The notes under the pieces: model-generated | Database searches by the model: none | What the model saw: only the letters and a program-made list of their open reading frames with translations | Told to the model about the DNA's origin: nothing | Part shown: piece by piece, positions 56,901-64,000 of the stretch | How positions within the stretch are numbered: the first letter of the stretch is position 1 | Layout of the letters: every line of letters starts with the position of its first letter | Assembly: GCF_000814325.1 (NCBI RefSeq) | Contig: NZ_JPHF01000005.1 | Location: forward strand, 1-64,000 | Length of the DNA stretch: 64,000 nucleotides | Reading direction: 5' to 3' | Source: Flavihumibacter sp. ZG627 | GTDB taxonomy: Bacteria; Bacteroidota; Bacteroidia; Chitinophagales; Chitinophagaceae | Translations under genes and position numbers: made by a program

Positions 56901-57064
56901 AGATATTTGGCCGGGATAGCACCTCTGCAAAAGATACACTTATGGCCAGAGATACCAGCAGCGGACAGGCTCCGAAAAAAGCTTCAGATGCTGCAAAAGG
57001 CCTTATAAAGGACATCCTCAGAAAGAAAAAGCCGGCTGTAGACACAACCCAAAAACAGCAATAG
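53966..57064 (+). CDS. AsmA-like protein
   Basis: A 1032-residue envelope protein. An N-terminal membrane anchor (about 4-27) is followed by the AsmA N-terminal domain (VSISLFRNFPKVSVGLEKLYI) and long beta-rich repeats. The AsmA C-terminal domain occupies about 740-940 (VNGKVLVKPFTVKVKDIDMEIGGMHG, SLEYIINLKVPRS). The final 80 residues are charged and coiled-coil-like (AKQAAKDSLEAIREKAVQEAKKKVKEQ). Relatives such as TamB/YhdP help move lipids between membranes; a comparable role is inferred here. Confidence 0.85.
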   Translation: MGKKILLIMAIILGTMLAFAAAVPFLFGDKLKMIAEKELNEQLTAKSTFKDVSISLFRNFPKVSVGLEKLYIGGPGNFSSDTLLVADRVDIAINLFSLLGSGPVKVNNVVFNKPSIHLMVNEMGKVNWDIIKSTEETGAADSSASEVSVELNRYELIDGKLRYDDVQADMYMDLSHLNHKGSGNFTADNFLLETATTAGEASFTYAGIPYLARTKTTIDAAIDVNLPQNKYSFAKAKAIINELKIDGDGFFQLVNDSTYNMDIVFKTPSNEFRDILSLVPAIYQKDFKDLTTKGTAAFEGFVRGIYAPGKIPAYSVNAIIKDGFFQYPDLPKPVKDINLQLKATNVDGQPDNTIIDISNATLKFGEEPFSFRVLYKNPETIQFIDAAAKGNLDLGTIGQFVKLEEGTKLSGQVKADISGKGNLNVVLKQQRGPFQANGFFELSNLLYASREFPQPIRNTSATILVSNTDGIADNTVVKIPAGHAEFGTDKIDFSLLLTHPATDPNFDVSAKGGFQLDRAKQFYTFEPGTSIDGHLDADIRIRGKKSYVDQEKYDAIQSSGKVVVKDLIYKTPEYQDGFLLKNAVLTLAPKDIEISNANGNFMQTNFNGNGKIHNAIGYALKDEPLSGTMNLKAGKVDLNKWMGTTPAGTKTSQATTKPFEVPANIRFNISTDIDEVVYDNVSYKAVKGGLTIANETISLDNLTMQALDGTMNLNGSYSTRLNKAKPAIRLAFQLSNLDVQKTFNAFNTVKFLMPIGEFITGKLSSGLTVYGILGEEMMPDLGSLSGNGMILLIEGFLSKFKPLEVLADKLKIESLQNISFKDVKQYFEFVNGKVLVKPFTVKVKDIDMEIGGMHGFDQSLEYIINLKVPRSKLGTGANQVVDGLVGELTKKGIPVKLGETVNLKVKMGGSIKSPTLSYNLQDATESLATEMKDLVRDLAMEQKVKADSALGVAKQAAKDSLEAIREKAVQEAKKKVKEQIFGRDSTSAKDTLMARDTSSGQAPKKASDAAKGLIKDILRKKKPAVDTTQKQQ

Positions 57065-57087
57065 TGCCTTTTTTGGCTTTTCTCCCC

Positions 57088-57095
57088 TATTTTTG
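57088..57095 (+). promoter_or_regulatory. candidate -7 element for hppA
   Basis: TATTTTTG matches TAnnTTTG and lies 34 nt upstream of the ATG at 57130. The nearest TTTG (57072-57075) is only 12 bp upstream, too close for a proper -33 element. Confidence 0.4.
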
Positions 57096-57129
57096 CCCAC
57101 TCTAAAATTTTTGTTAACAAGTATCTATT

Positions 57130-59556
57130 ATGGACAAATTGTTTTACCTGGTCCCTGCAATGGGTGTCATCGGCTTGCTGTACACCTTTGTGAAGTTTGC
57201 ATGGGTTTCCAAACAGGATGCTGGCAATGACCGCATGAAAGAGATCAGCACTTATATTGCTGAAGGTGCCATGGCCTTTCTTAAAGCAGAGTGGAAGATC
57301 CTCGGTTATTTCGTTGTGATCGTTTCAATCCTGTTAGGCTTCATGGCAAGCCGTAATGAACATTCACACTGGACAATTGCACTGGCATTTATTGTTGGGG
57401 CTGTATTCAGTGCCCTGGCCGGTTATATTGGAATGCGCATTGCTACTAAAGCCAATGTACGCACTGCTCAGGCAGCACGTACCAGCCTTTCCAAAGCGCT
57501 TAACGTTTCTTTTACAGGAGGTTCGGTTATGGGATTGGGTGTTGCCGGACTGGCAGTATTGGGTCTTGGCGGACTCTTTATTGTGCTGGTTCAGTATTTC
57601 GCGCCGGGACTGGGAGCCAATGATAAATTGGTGGCCAAAGCTATTGAGGTGTTGACTGGTTTCTCGTTAGGGGCTGAATCAATTGCACTTTTCGCACGTG
57701 TGGGTGGAGGTATTTATACAAAAGCTGCAGACGTTGGTGCTGACCTTGTAGGTAAAGTAGAAGCAGGTATTCCTGAAGATGATCCCCGTAACCCGGCGAC
57801 CATCGCAGATAACGTGGGTGATAATGTGGGTGATGTTGCAGGTATGGGCGCCGATCTTTTTGGTTCTTATGTTGCAACTGTACTTGCCACCATGGTACTT
57901 GGGCAGGAAACGATAGCAACTGATTCATTTGCTGGTTTCTCTCCTATCTTACTTCCCATGCTGATAGCGGGTGTTGGAATTCTCTTCTCAATTGTTGGAA
58001 CATGGTTTGTCCGCATTTCTGATTCAGCCGGAATCAGTACCGACGCTGTACAGAAAGCATTGAACATGGGAAACTGGGGTTCCATCGTTTTAACTGCAAT
58101 CGCGTCTTTCTTCCTTGTACAATATATCCTTCCGGATACAACCATGAGTCTTCGCGGGTTTGAGTTCAACCGAATGGATGTTTTTTATGCTATAGTAGTT
58201 GGACTGGTGGTAGGAACTTTAATGAGTATCATTACTGAATACTACACGGCTATGGGTAAACGCCCGGTGAAATCTATCATCAGGCAATCAGCAACAGGTC
58301 ATGCTACCAATGTTATTGGTGGTTTGGCTGTTGGTATGGAATCTACCTTCCTTCCCATACTTGTGCTGGCATCAGGAATCTATGGAGCACATTATTTCGC
58401 CGGATTATACGGTGTTGCAATAGCAGCTGCAGGTATGATGGCTACAACAGCAATGCAACTTGCCATCGACGCATTCGGACCTATTGCAGATAACGCGGGT
58501 GGTATTGCTGAAATGAGTGAGCTGCCAAAAGAGGTTAGGGAAAAAACAGACGTACTGGATGCAGTTGGAAATACCACTGCAGCAACCGGTAAAGGATTTG
58601 CCATCGCTTCTGCCGCCCTTACTGCTCTTGCGCTTTTTGCGGCATTTGTTGGAGTAGCCGGCATCGATGGAATTGATATTTATAAGGCAGATGTACTTGC
58701 CTGCCTGTTTGTTGGTGGTATGATTCCTTTCATCTTTTCTTCCCTCGCTATCCGTGCCGTTGGTGAAGCTGCCATGGCAATGGTGGAAGAAGTACGCAGA
58801 CAGTTCCGTACTATTCCTGGAATTATGGAAGGAACGGGAAAACCGGAATATGATAAATGCGTTGCCATTTCAACCGATGCATCTATTAAGAAAATGATGC
58901 TTCCCGGCGCTATTACTATCATCTCTCCTCTTATCATTGGATTTGCATTTGGTCCAGAAGCATTAGGTGGATTTCTTGCTGGTGCTACAGTGAGTGGTGT
59001 ATTGATGGGAATGTTCCAGAACAATGCCGGTGGTGCATGGGATAATGCGAAAAAATCTTTTGAGAAAGGGGTCGAAATTAATGGTGAGATGTACTACAAA
59101 AAATCAGAGCCACATAAAGCATCTGTAACAGGAGACACTGTTGGAGATCCCTTTAAAGATACTTCCGGACCTTCTATGAATATCCTGATCAAGCTTATGA
59201 GTATTGTTTCTTTGGTGATAGCACCGACACTGGCCGACCTCCACAATACACGCGGAGAAGCGGTGACCGTTGCCCAGAAGATCGAGAATAAAATGGAAAT
59301 TCGCGTTGATACAAATGGAAATTCTGATGCAAAAGTTCAGATCAGCGGATCAAATGCGGATGAGGCTTTAAATGGCCTGGTAAAAGCATTACAGCGTGAT
59401 GGTTTCAGTAAAGACGGCAAACTGGCGGTAGCTTATAAAGGCGGACAACTGGTAGTAAACGGTACTGAGCAATCGGCTGAGGTCGTTAAGAAATATGAAA
59501 AATTTCTTGATTTAGAGGAGGAATTATCCTTTTCGATCAATGTAGATGAGAAATAA
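57130..59556 (+). CDS. hppA: membrane-bound proton/sodium-translocating pyrophosphatase
   Basis: An 808-residue polytopic pump that couples pyrophosphate hydrolysis to cation export. The substrate-binding motif [20 protein letters not shown] (201-220) and [19 protein letters not shown] (227-244) are intact, as is [11 protein letters not shown] (452-462). GNTTAATG at 480-487 has Ala484 and Gly487, the pattern of potassium-dependent enzymes, so it is more likely Na+-type or potassium-requiring than potassium-independent. Residues about 705-808 form a C-terminal extension of roughly 100 residues after the last membrane helix ([40 protein letters not shown]), not part of the catalytic core. A terminator follows. 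Confidence 0.96.
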   Translation: MDKLFYLVPAMGVIGLLYTFVKFAWVSKQDAGNDRMKEISTYIAEGAMAFLKAEWKILGYFVVIVSILLGFMASRNEHSHWTIALAFIVGAVFSALAGYIGMRIATKANVRTAQAARTSLSKALNVSFTGGSVMGLGVAGLAVLGLGGLFIVLVQYFAPGLGANDKLVAKAIEVLTGFSLGAESIALFARVGGGIYTKAADVGADLVGKVEAGIPEDDPRNPATIADNVGDNVGDVAGMGADLFGSYVATVLATMVLGQETIATDSFAGFSPILLPMLIAGVGILFSIVGTWFVRISDSAGISTDAVQKALNMGNWGSIVLTAIASFFLVQYILPDTTMSLRGFEFNRMDVFYAIVVGLVVGTLMSIITEYYTAMGKRPVKSIIRQSATGHATNVIGGLAVGMESTFLPILVLASGIYGAHYFAGLYGVAIAAAGMMATTAMQLAIDAFGPIADNAGGIAEMSELPKEVREKTDVLDAVGNTTAATGKGFAIASAALTALALFAAFVGVAGIDGIDIYKADVLACLFVGGMIPFIFSSLAIRAVGEAAMAMVEEVRRQFRTIPGIMEGTGKPEYDKCVAISTDASIKKMMLPGAITIISPLIIGFAFGPEALGGFLAGATVSGVLMGMFQNNAGGAWDNAKKSFEKGVEINGEMYYKKSEPHKASVTGDTVGDPFKDTSGPSMNILIKLMSIVSLVIAPTLADLHNTRGEAVTVAQKIENKMEIRVDTNGNSDAKVQISGSNADEALNGLVKALQRDGFSKDGKLAVAYKGGQLVVNGTEQSAEVVKKYEKFLDLEEELSFSINVDEK

Positions 59557-59597
59557 CTCCTACATTTGTTTTAGAAACTAATCAGATCCAAATACCA

Positions 59598-59630
59598 AAA
59601 GTCCCGACGTGTCTACGCCGGGGCTTTTTT
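59598..59630 (+). terminator. intrinsic terminator after hppA
   Basis: AAAGTCCCG pairs with CGGGGCTTT (with one T-G wobble) around the inner ACGTGTCTACGC, followed by a T run that includes TTTTTTG. Confidence 0.8.
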
Positions 59631-59663
59631 GTTTTCTATCCATCTGATTTTTCACTACAATTC

Positions 59664-59843
59664 TCAATGATCTTTTGCCAGCACTGATCTAGCGATTTCT
59701 ATTTCATCAGGAAGGATTCCCTGCAAAGCAACGAAACGGTTTTTCGCAACCATAGGCTTTTTGTAGCATTTTATCTTATTTGACTCAATTATATTTGATA
59801 TATCAACTTTGGTGGTTTCTTTTAGAAAGCAGGCATGTGGAAT
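59664..59843 (-). other. unexplained open minus-strand frame, possible gene remnant
   Basis: In the 348-bp space between hppA and the BlaI gene the minus strand is open for about 59 codons, ending in TGA at 59664-59666. Only one ATG (59753) lies inside it, giving 29 residues with MVAKNRFVALQGILPDEIEI. The translation looks protein-like (mixed charge, ordered hydrophobic spacing) but has no start near its 5' end, so it may be a truncated C-terminus or chance. I recognise no family. Confidence 0.25.
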
Positions 59844-59865
59844 TTAATTTCTCTTAACTTTTGTT

Positions 59866-59881
59866 TACGAAAACAATCGTA
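59866..59881. promoter_or_regulatory. candidate BlaI-type operator
   Basis: The palindrome TACGA-AAACAA-TCGTA lies 23 bp upstream of the BlaI-like ATG. BlaI/MecI dimers bind short TACA/TGTA-like palindromes, and this position suits autorepression. No other palindrome is as good in the spacer. Confidence 0.45.
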
Positions 59882-59904
59882 TATTCGAAATCAAATCACC
59901 TGCT

Positions 59905-60288
59905 ATGGCTGCAACGAGATACATCAAACCAACTGAAAGTGAGCTGGAAATTCTACAGGTACTATGGGCTAAAGGCCTGGCCAGTGTCCGGGAAGTTCAT
60001 GAAGAGTTGTCACAAACAAAAGATGTGGGATACACCACTACGCTCAAACTAATGCAGATCATGAATGAAAAAGGATTGGTAAAACGCGATGAATCTGTAA
60101 AATCACATATCTACCAGGCTGCTGTTAGTCGTGAAAAGACCCAAAAGCATTTGTTAGGAAAAATGATAGATGGACTCTTTGGTGGTTCACCTACCCAATT
60201 AATACTTCAGGCCCTGGGTAACCATAAGGCCTCTGAACAGGAATTGCAGGAGATACAGGATTTATTAAACAACCTTAAAAAGCATTAA
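59905..60288 (+). CDS. BlaI/MecI/CopY family transcriptional repressor
   Basis: A 127-residue winged-helix repressor. The N-terminal LEILQVLWAKGLASVREVHEELSQ and GYTTTLKLMQIMNEKGLVKR are the conserved DNA-binding region, and the C-terminal helix (about 90-127) dimerises. Members are inactivated by cleavage through an adjacent M56 protease. The M56 gene begins 1 nt after this stop codon, giving a standard repressor/sensor pair. Confidence 0.93.
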   Translation: MAATRYIKPTESELEILQVLWAKGLASVREVHEELSQTKDVGYTTTLKLMQIMNEKGLVKRDESVKSHIYQAAVSREKTQKHLLGKMIDGLFGGSPTQLILQALGNHKASEQELQEIQDLLNNLKKH

Positions 60289-60289
60289 T

Positions 60290-61759
60290 ATGCCCCATCT
60301 GCCCCAGGCATTGTATCTGGAGGCGCTGGGCTGGTCACTTCTGAACAGTTGGTGGCAATTTGGGATTCTGTGGGTATTGTATCTGTTTTTGAAATGGCTC
60401 CTACCGCTACGGTCAGCCGCAACCCGCTATAATCTGGCGAGATTACTGCTGGGCATAGGGGTCATATGGTTTGGGGTGGGATTATTACTTACATTAAGCC
60501 GGGATGCAATCCCCACTCCTACGATTTCTTTACAAAATGATGAATTGGTTCAAAACTATTTTCTATGGCGGAATAATATTTCGAAAATCCTTCCCTGGTT
60601 ATCTTTCGCCTATTTGATCTGGCTGGTATTTAGTTGCTTGGGATTGTGGCGATCATTCTACCAGAATGAAATAGTTCGTTCAAAAGGATTGGAAAGAGCA
60701 CCGGTTGAGTGGCGTTTGTTTCTGCAGGAAATGTGCGGACATATGCATATTCGCCGCTTTGTGGATATTAAAGTCTCTCACCGGATAGATATACCAGTTA
60801 TAACCGGTTGGCTTAAGCCAATTATATTACTCCCTGTATCTCTTGCCAGCCAACTTACTCCTGACCAAGTTGAAGCCATATTGATTCATGAACTGGCACA
60901 TATTAAGAGAAACGACTATTTCTGGAATGTTCTGGTAACTATTGCCGGAATGATTTTCTTTTTTAACCCATTTGCAAAGTGCCTTATTGAAATAATCAGG
61001 GAAGAAAGAGAACATGCCTGTGATGACTGGGTATTACAATTTCCTTTCATTCCCCATGATTATGCGATCGCTTTATTAAAATTGGAACAGGACCGCAATA
61101 TCCGTTCTGGTTTACTATTGGGCGCAGGAGGAAATAATAAGCAATTGCTTCTGGCAAGGGTTCAAAGAATGCTTAAATTGCCAATAAAGAATTCAACAAG
61201 AAGGACTTACGTATTTATTCAAGTATTATTTCTCGCCATTTTAACGGCGGGATTAAGCATTCAACCCGTTATTAAACCAGCTGATTCATCTTCCACAATT
61301 CACAAGATGCCACTGACTATTACAAGCGTCACAAATAATCTTCCTGTAAAACCAGCATTATTGCCAGCTACCATTAATAAAAAATCTTTCTCAGCCCCAC
61401 CTCGAACATTCATTGCTAAAAAGGGAGAAACAGATCTTCAGGAAAAGATTGAAAAGTCCTTTCCCGGTCACCAACAAATGGAGACCTCTTTTTTTAAAGT
61501 ACCATTAGTTATTGTTAAGCATACTACTGAAAATGCAAGTATCATCGCAGTAAGAGCCGTTGAACGCATGGAGATCGACTTTACCCTAAGTTCACCACCT
61601 GAACCAATTCTTCCAGAGACAATAACCTATGGCGCACGGCTCCCTTATGTTCCGAGGAATAGTTTCCAGGCATTTGACCAAATTGATACCACCACACAAT
61701 CCAATAGGATCAAGAGTGCCCGCAGCCTCAAACTTCCCGGAAGAGTGATTCATTTTTAA
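60290..61759 (+). CDS. M56 family membrane metallopeptidase (BlaR1-like)
   Basis: A 489-residue protein with about four N-terminal membrane helices. The zinc motif H200-E-L-A-H204 lies in EAILIHELAHIKRNDYFWNV and the downstream EREHACDDW (about 239-247) gives the third ligand. A further helix near 305-325 leads to about 165 residues outside. That tail lacks the penicillin-binding sensor domain of staphylococcal BlaR1 and is low in recognisable motifs, so the inducing signal is probably not beta-lactam. It is translated together with the BlaI-like gene. Confidence 0.9.
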   Translation: MPHLPQALYLEALGWSLLNSWWQFGILWVLYLFLKWLLPLRSAATRYNLARLLLGIGVIWFGVGLLLTLSRDAIPTPTISLQNDELVQNYFLWRNNISKILPWLSFAYLIWLVFSCLGLWRSFYQNEIVRSKGLERAPVEWRLFLQEMCGHMHIRRFVDIKVSHRIDIPVITGWLKPIILLPVSLASQLTPDQVEAILIHELAHIKRNDYFWNVLVTIAGMIFFFNPFAKCLIEIIREEREHACDDWVLQFPFIPHDYAIALLKLEQDRNIRSGLLLGAGGNNKQLLLARVQRMLKLPIKNSTRRTYVFIQVLFLAILTAGLSIQPVIKPADSSSTIHKMPLTITSVTNNLPVKPALLPATINKKSFSAPPRTFIAKKGETDLQEKIEKSFPGHQQMETSFFKVPLVIVKHTTENASIIAVRAVERMEIDFTLSSPPEPILPETITYGARLPYVPRNSFQAFDQIDTTTQSNRIKSARSLKLPGRVIHF

Positions 61760-61776
61760 GCTTATTGACTTTGATA

Positions 61777-62436
61777 TCATCCTGCTAACTTTTCATTCGC
61801 AGCTGGGCCAGTACAAAACAAAAGATCGAGGATAGACAAGTCCGGGATGAATCCTACCCTGTCCTCAAACACCTGTCTATACCGGATTACTCCATCCTGA
61901 TTTCCTGATAATCGAGCAAGTGCTGAGGGACGAATATGATTTCTCTCATCCACCATTTCTGCGCCGTTGAAACGCTCCTGCATTTCACCTTTATTATGCA
62001 GATCTACCATCGTTAACCCAACCTTTTTACCTAAACATTTCTCCATCCATTCAAAACAGGCAAAGTTCCAATCTATCAAAAACAGAAAAGGTCTTGAGTA
62101 TAAATCTGCCAATTCGTCGCGGTAATATTCAAAGTAAGGACTTCTGTTATAACATGATATTATGGCTCGTAAATGTTCAGTAGGCCATCTGCCAGATACA
62201 ATCTTCAAGTCGCGATATAGTTGCTTTTCATTTCGGGAATCACTTACCGGTATAGACAGCGAAAGCCTTCCATCAGCTCCGGCAAGCCACAATCGGTTAC
62301 GAAAGCTCATTTTGGAATGAGACTCATATAAATGAATTATGACATCTTTATAATTATATACATTTATATACCAATTAACACTTGCAAAATACTGTAAATC
62401 AGTTATTAATACTCTTGAATTACTCATGGTCGTCAT
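61777..62436 (-). CDS. WbqC family protein
   Basis: A 219-residue WbqC-family protein. The N-terminal LITDLQYFASVNWYINVY and the following RNRLWLAGADGRLSLSIPVS, SPYFEYYRDEL and CLGKKVGL blocks fit the family. WbqC proteins are found in surface polysaccharide loci and are thought to be glycosyltransferase-like or nucleotide-sugar-related; the reaction is not established. It is convergent with the M56 gene, 17 nt apart. Confidence 0.85.
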   Translation of the reverse strand: MTTMSNSRVLITDLQYFASVNWYINVYNYKDVIIHLYESHSKMSFRNRLWLAGADGRLSLSIPVSDSRNEKQLYRDLKIVSGRWPTEHLRAIISCYNRSPYFEYYRDELADLYSRPFLFLIDWNFACFEWMEKCLGKKVGLTMVDLHNKGEMQERFNGAEMVDERNHIRPSALARLSGNQDGVIRYRQVFEDRVGFIPDLSILDLLFCTGPAANEKLAG

Positions 62437-62504
62437 ACATTTTTAAAATAGCACATATTTATCTGAATAATTGAATATTTCCCTTTAAAAAAGAACTTAA
62501 AATA

Positions 62505-62539
62505 AATTGATTTATGCTATTATTATTTGTTAATCAATT
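62505..62539. repeat. inverted repeat in AT-rich spacer
   Basis: AATTGATT (62505-62512) and AATCAATT (62532-62539) face each other across 19 nt. The surrounding 62437-62700 spacer is strongly AT-rich and also holds two copies of TGAATATTT. It separates two divergent genes. Confidence 0.35.
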
Positions 62540-62661
62540 AAATGAACATAAAACTTAAATACTAAATTTTATAGTTACTGAATATTTACTTTAAAAGGGA
62601 GATACTTAGTGTGCTTCCCAAAATTATTGGCGTTAAAGATAGTCCAATATTACAAATTGAA

Positions 62662-62692
62662 TTTGCTGATAATTGACCTTTCCCCTATTTTG
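62662..62692 (+). promoter_or_regulatory. candidate promoter of the LEA-like lipoprotein gene
   Basis: TTTG (62662-62665) and the near-consensus TATTTTG (62686-62692) are 20 bp apart. The ATG at 62701 is only 8 nt further, so the leader would be very short. Confidence 0.4.
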
Positions 62693-62700
62693 CTGGTATT

Positions 62701-63174
62701 ATGATCAAACAGAAACGTACTCGCTTAAAATGGCTTAAATTGATAATGCTAGCACTCCCTATTCTGGTAATGGTAGGTTGCCGGCAACCCCAGATACCCG
62801 AATACCAGGCTTTTGAGAACTTCAGGATCAATTCAATGGGATTAAAGGAATCTGTCGTTTCGGCAGACCTTAAGTATTATAATCCAAATGATTTTGCCCT
62901 TCAACTTAAAGGAGCTGATTTGGGTGTTACGCTAAATGATAAAGCTGTAGGGAGAAGTGTTTTGGATACGCTAATTATAATACCCAGGAAAGACACCTTT
63001 TTATTGCCCGTTAAAATGAAGGTGGATATGAAACAGCTATTCAATAATGCACTTGCATTATTAATGAATTCGGAGATTGACGTTAAAGTAAATGGAACAG
63101 TTAAATTGGGGAAGTCGGGGGTGTTTTTTAATATGCCCGTTAACTATTCGGGTAAGCAGCAGGTACAATGGTGA
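62701..63174 (+). CDS. LEA type 2 (LEA14-like) family lipoprotein
   Basis: A 157-residue lipoprotein with acylated Cys27 in MVGCRQP. The beta-sandwich LEA14-like domain follows, with SVVSADLKYYNPNDFALQLKGADLGV and the closing VKVNGTVKLGKSGVFFNMPVNY. Such proteins are thought to bind or protect lipids or other polymers; function is not settled. Single gene with its own candidate promoter. Confidence 0.8.
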   Translation: MIKQKRTRLKWLKLIMLALPILVMVGCRQPQIPEYQAFENFRINSMGLKESVVSADLKYYNPNDFALQLKGADLGVTLNDKAVGRSVLDTLIIIPRKDTFLLPVKMKVDMKQLFNNALALLMNSEIDVKVNGTVKLGKSGVFFNMPVNYSGKQQVQW

Positions 63175-63204
63175 TGTGGAGGGATGGAGAGATGGAGGGA
63201 TGGA
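63175..63204. repeat. purine-rich 8-bp tandem repeat
   Basis: GGGATGGA, GAGATGGA and GGGATGGA follow each other at 63181-63204, preceded by the related GATGTGGA at 63173-63180. It lies directly after the LEA-like stop codon. Confidence 0.6.
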
Positions 63205-63232
63205 GGCAACCTTATCGCAGGTTACCAGCATT

Positions 63233-63262
63233 AAAAAAGCTACCGAATGCGGTAGCTTTTTT
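63233..63262. terminator. bidirectional intrinsic terminator
   Basis: A perfect 13-bp stem (AAAAAAGCTACCG and its complement) with loop AATG has an A run on one side and a T run on the other. It serves both the LEA-like gene and the convergent heavy-metal-associated gene. Confidence 0.88.
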
Positions 63263-63311
63263 AGTATGATTTATCAATGCCTATTGATTATTGCCTGTTG
63301 TCCATTGCGAT

Positions 63312-63674
63312 TTATTGCTTCATCCCTCCCCCGTCTTCCGGTTTTTTACAACACTTCGGGAGCTTTTTATAGCTCTCCTCATTGGCTGTAACATCATCGG
63401 CATCATAACCAACATTGGCAATGGCCGTTTTAATGTTTTCGACATTGGTACGATCGGTATAAAAGCTCACCTTAGCCTGTTTGCGCTTATAGTCAACTGT
63501 TGCTTTGGTGACCCCATCTTCCCTCAACAGGAAGGATTCTATTTTCTTTTTACAACTCTCACACTGAACCGTAGGTGTACTTATGGTCACTGTCTGAAGG
63601 GCTTTTTTCGCCTGGGCCATACCTGTGCCCCCAATGGCAAATAGGGCCAGAACCAACATAAAAATCTTCTTCAT
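63312..63674 (-). CDS. exported heavy-metal-associated (HMA) domain protein
   Basis: A 120-residue protein with a signal peptide (about 1-20, ending TGMAQ) and one HMA domain. The metal motif is TPTVQCESCKKKIES (Cys38, Cys41), followed by GVTKATVDYKRKQAKVSFY. It probably binds copper or another soft metal in the periplasm. The C-terminus has two adjacent Cys residues (PKCCKKPEDGGG) that could add a metal site. Confidence 0.85.
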   Translation of the reverse strand: MKKIFMLVLALFAIGGTGMAQAKKALQTVTISTPTVQCESCKKKIESFLLREDGVTKATVDYKRKQAKVSFYTDRTNVENIKTAIANVGYDADDVTANEESYKKLPKCCKKPEDGGGMKQ

Positions 63675-63697
63675 TAAAATTATTTTGAGCTAATTTA

Positions 63698-64000
63698 CTA
63701 AACTCCTGCCCAGCTGGCCGGGTCTTCGCGCCAATTTAACAATATGGGTTCTAAAGATGCACTAATTATTCCCTTCTCCAATGCAAGTTGTATAAGATTG
63801 CTGTAGTTGGTAAGTGAACGGTAAGGTACACCTGAAGCCTGAAAAGCCTTGTCAGCCACAGCAAATCCATATGTGAAGATAGAAACCATACCTACCACCT
63901 CTATGTTAGCTTGCCGCAATACATCCACTACTTGCAGACTGCTCTTTCCTGTAGATATAAGGTCTTCAATGACTACAACCTTCTGACCTGGCTCATAATA
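63698..64000 (-). CDS. pyrE: orotate phosphoribosyltransferase, 3' part (cut by window edge)
   Basis: The last 100 codons of a minus-strand gene that continues beyond the window. The phosphoribosyl-pyrophosphate-binding motif VVVIEDLISTGKSS is at the right place, followed by GGSSLQ-type helix and FTYGFAVADKAFQ. The stretch matches the C-terminal half of PyrE, which makes OMP in pyrimidine synthesis. The internal GTG start at 63928 is not the true start. The gene is divergent from nothing in view and follows the HMA gene by 23 nt on the same strand. Confidence 0.85.
   Translation of the reverse strand, partial: YYEPGQKVVVIEDLISTGKSSLQVVDVLRQANIEVVGMVSIFTYGFAVADKAFQASGVPYRSLTNYSNLIQLALEKGIISASLEPILLNWREDPASWAGV

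Noticed and set aside
62437-62700. Origin of replication in the AT-rich spacer
   Set aside because: No DnaA boxes, no dnaA or parAB genes and no repeat array of the expected kind are seen.

Overview
The window reads as a stretch of chromosome from a member of the Bacteroidota, most likely Chitinophagaceae or a close relative. The reasons are a SusC/SusD pair, two-component sensors with Reg_prop/Y_Y_Y periplasmic domains, a WbqC protein, a lptE-hypothetical-secG block, Bacteroidota-type promoters (TTTG, about 20 bp, then TAnnTTTG) and weak Shine-Dalgarno signals. Composition looks even at roughly mid-40s percent GC by eye, except for AT-rich patches around 30.0-31.6 kb and 62.4-62.7 kb. I saw no insertion sequence, prophage, integrase, CRISPR array or rRNA.

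Layout. 0.1-9.7 kb: housekeeping and envelope genes: a DinB protein, a Prc/Tsp C-terminal protease, tRNA-His, a DUF445 membrane protein, a TonB-dependent-receptor-like barrel, and a tightly overlapped minus-strand operon (DinB, TANGO2/NRDE, ATP-grasp, LysE). 9.8-15.2 kb: an Fe-S CCG-domain protein facing a sensor kinase / receiver / receiver-adenylate cyclase operon. 15.4-21.3 kb: a compact SusC-SusD-secreted phosphodiesterase locus. 21.5-26.8 kb: an MFS (Atg22/UMF1) transporter, a PLP lyase fused in frame to an outer-membrane barrel, a sugar-isomerase-like exported protein and an MBL-fold protein. 27-31.6 kb: a conserved small protein, an aromatic amino acid decarboxylase-like enzyme, an ankyrin protein, a repeat-containing intergenic region and a decayed barrel gene.

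31.6-46.0 kb is the largest functional unit. A NtrB/NtrC-like pair (kinase, sigma-54 activator) is transcribed away from a MacA-like adaptor, a tiny signal-peptide protein, a MacB-type ATPase, three FtsX/MacB-type permeases, a second ATPase and a TolC-like channel. The divergent promoter region carries two copies of a 14-bp site and a sigma-54-like promoter, so the pair probably switches on the export operon. 46.1-53.9 kb: miaB, a receiver-less sigma-54 activator, lptE, a hypothetical gene, secG, mltG, a YihY protein and two thioredoxin-fold proteins. 54-64 kb: an AsmA-like protein, a membrane pyrophosphatase (hppA) with a C-terminal extension, a BlaI/M56 pair with an operator-like palindrome, WbqC, a LEA14-like lipoprotein, a heavy-metal-associated protein and the 3' part of pyrE, cut by the window edge.

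Most worth a second look: the PLP-lyase/barrel fusion; three separate intergenic arrays built on an 11-bp unit; the small secreted peptide inside the putative sigma-54 export operon; the decayed duplicated barrel gene; and the kinase-to-cyclase operon. All functional calls come from reading motifs and family resemblance by eye; no database search was run.
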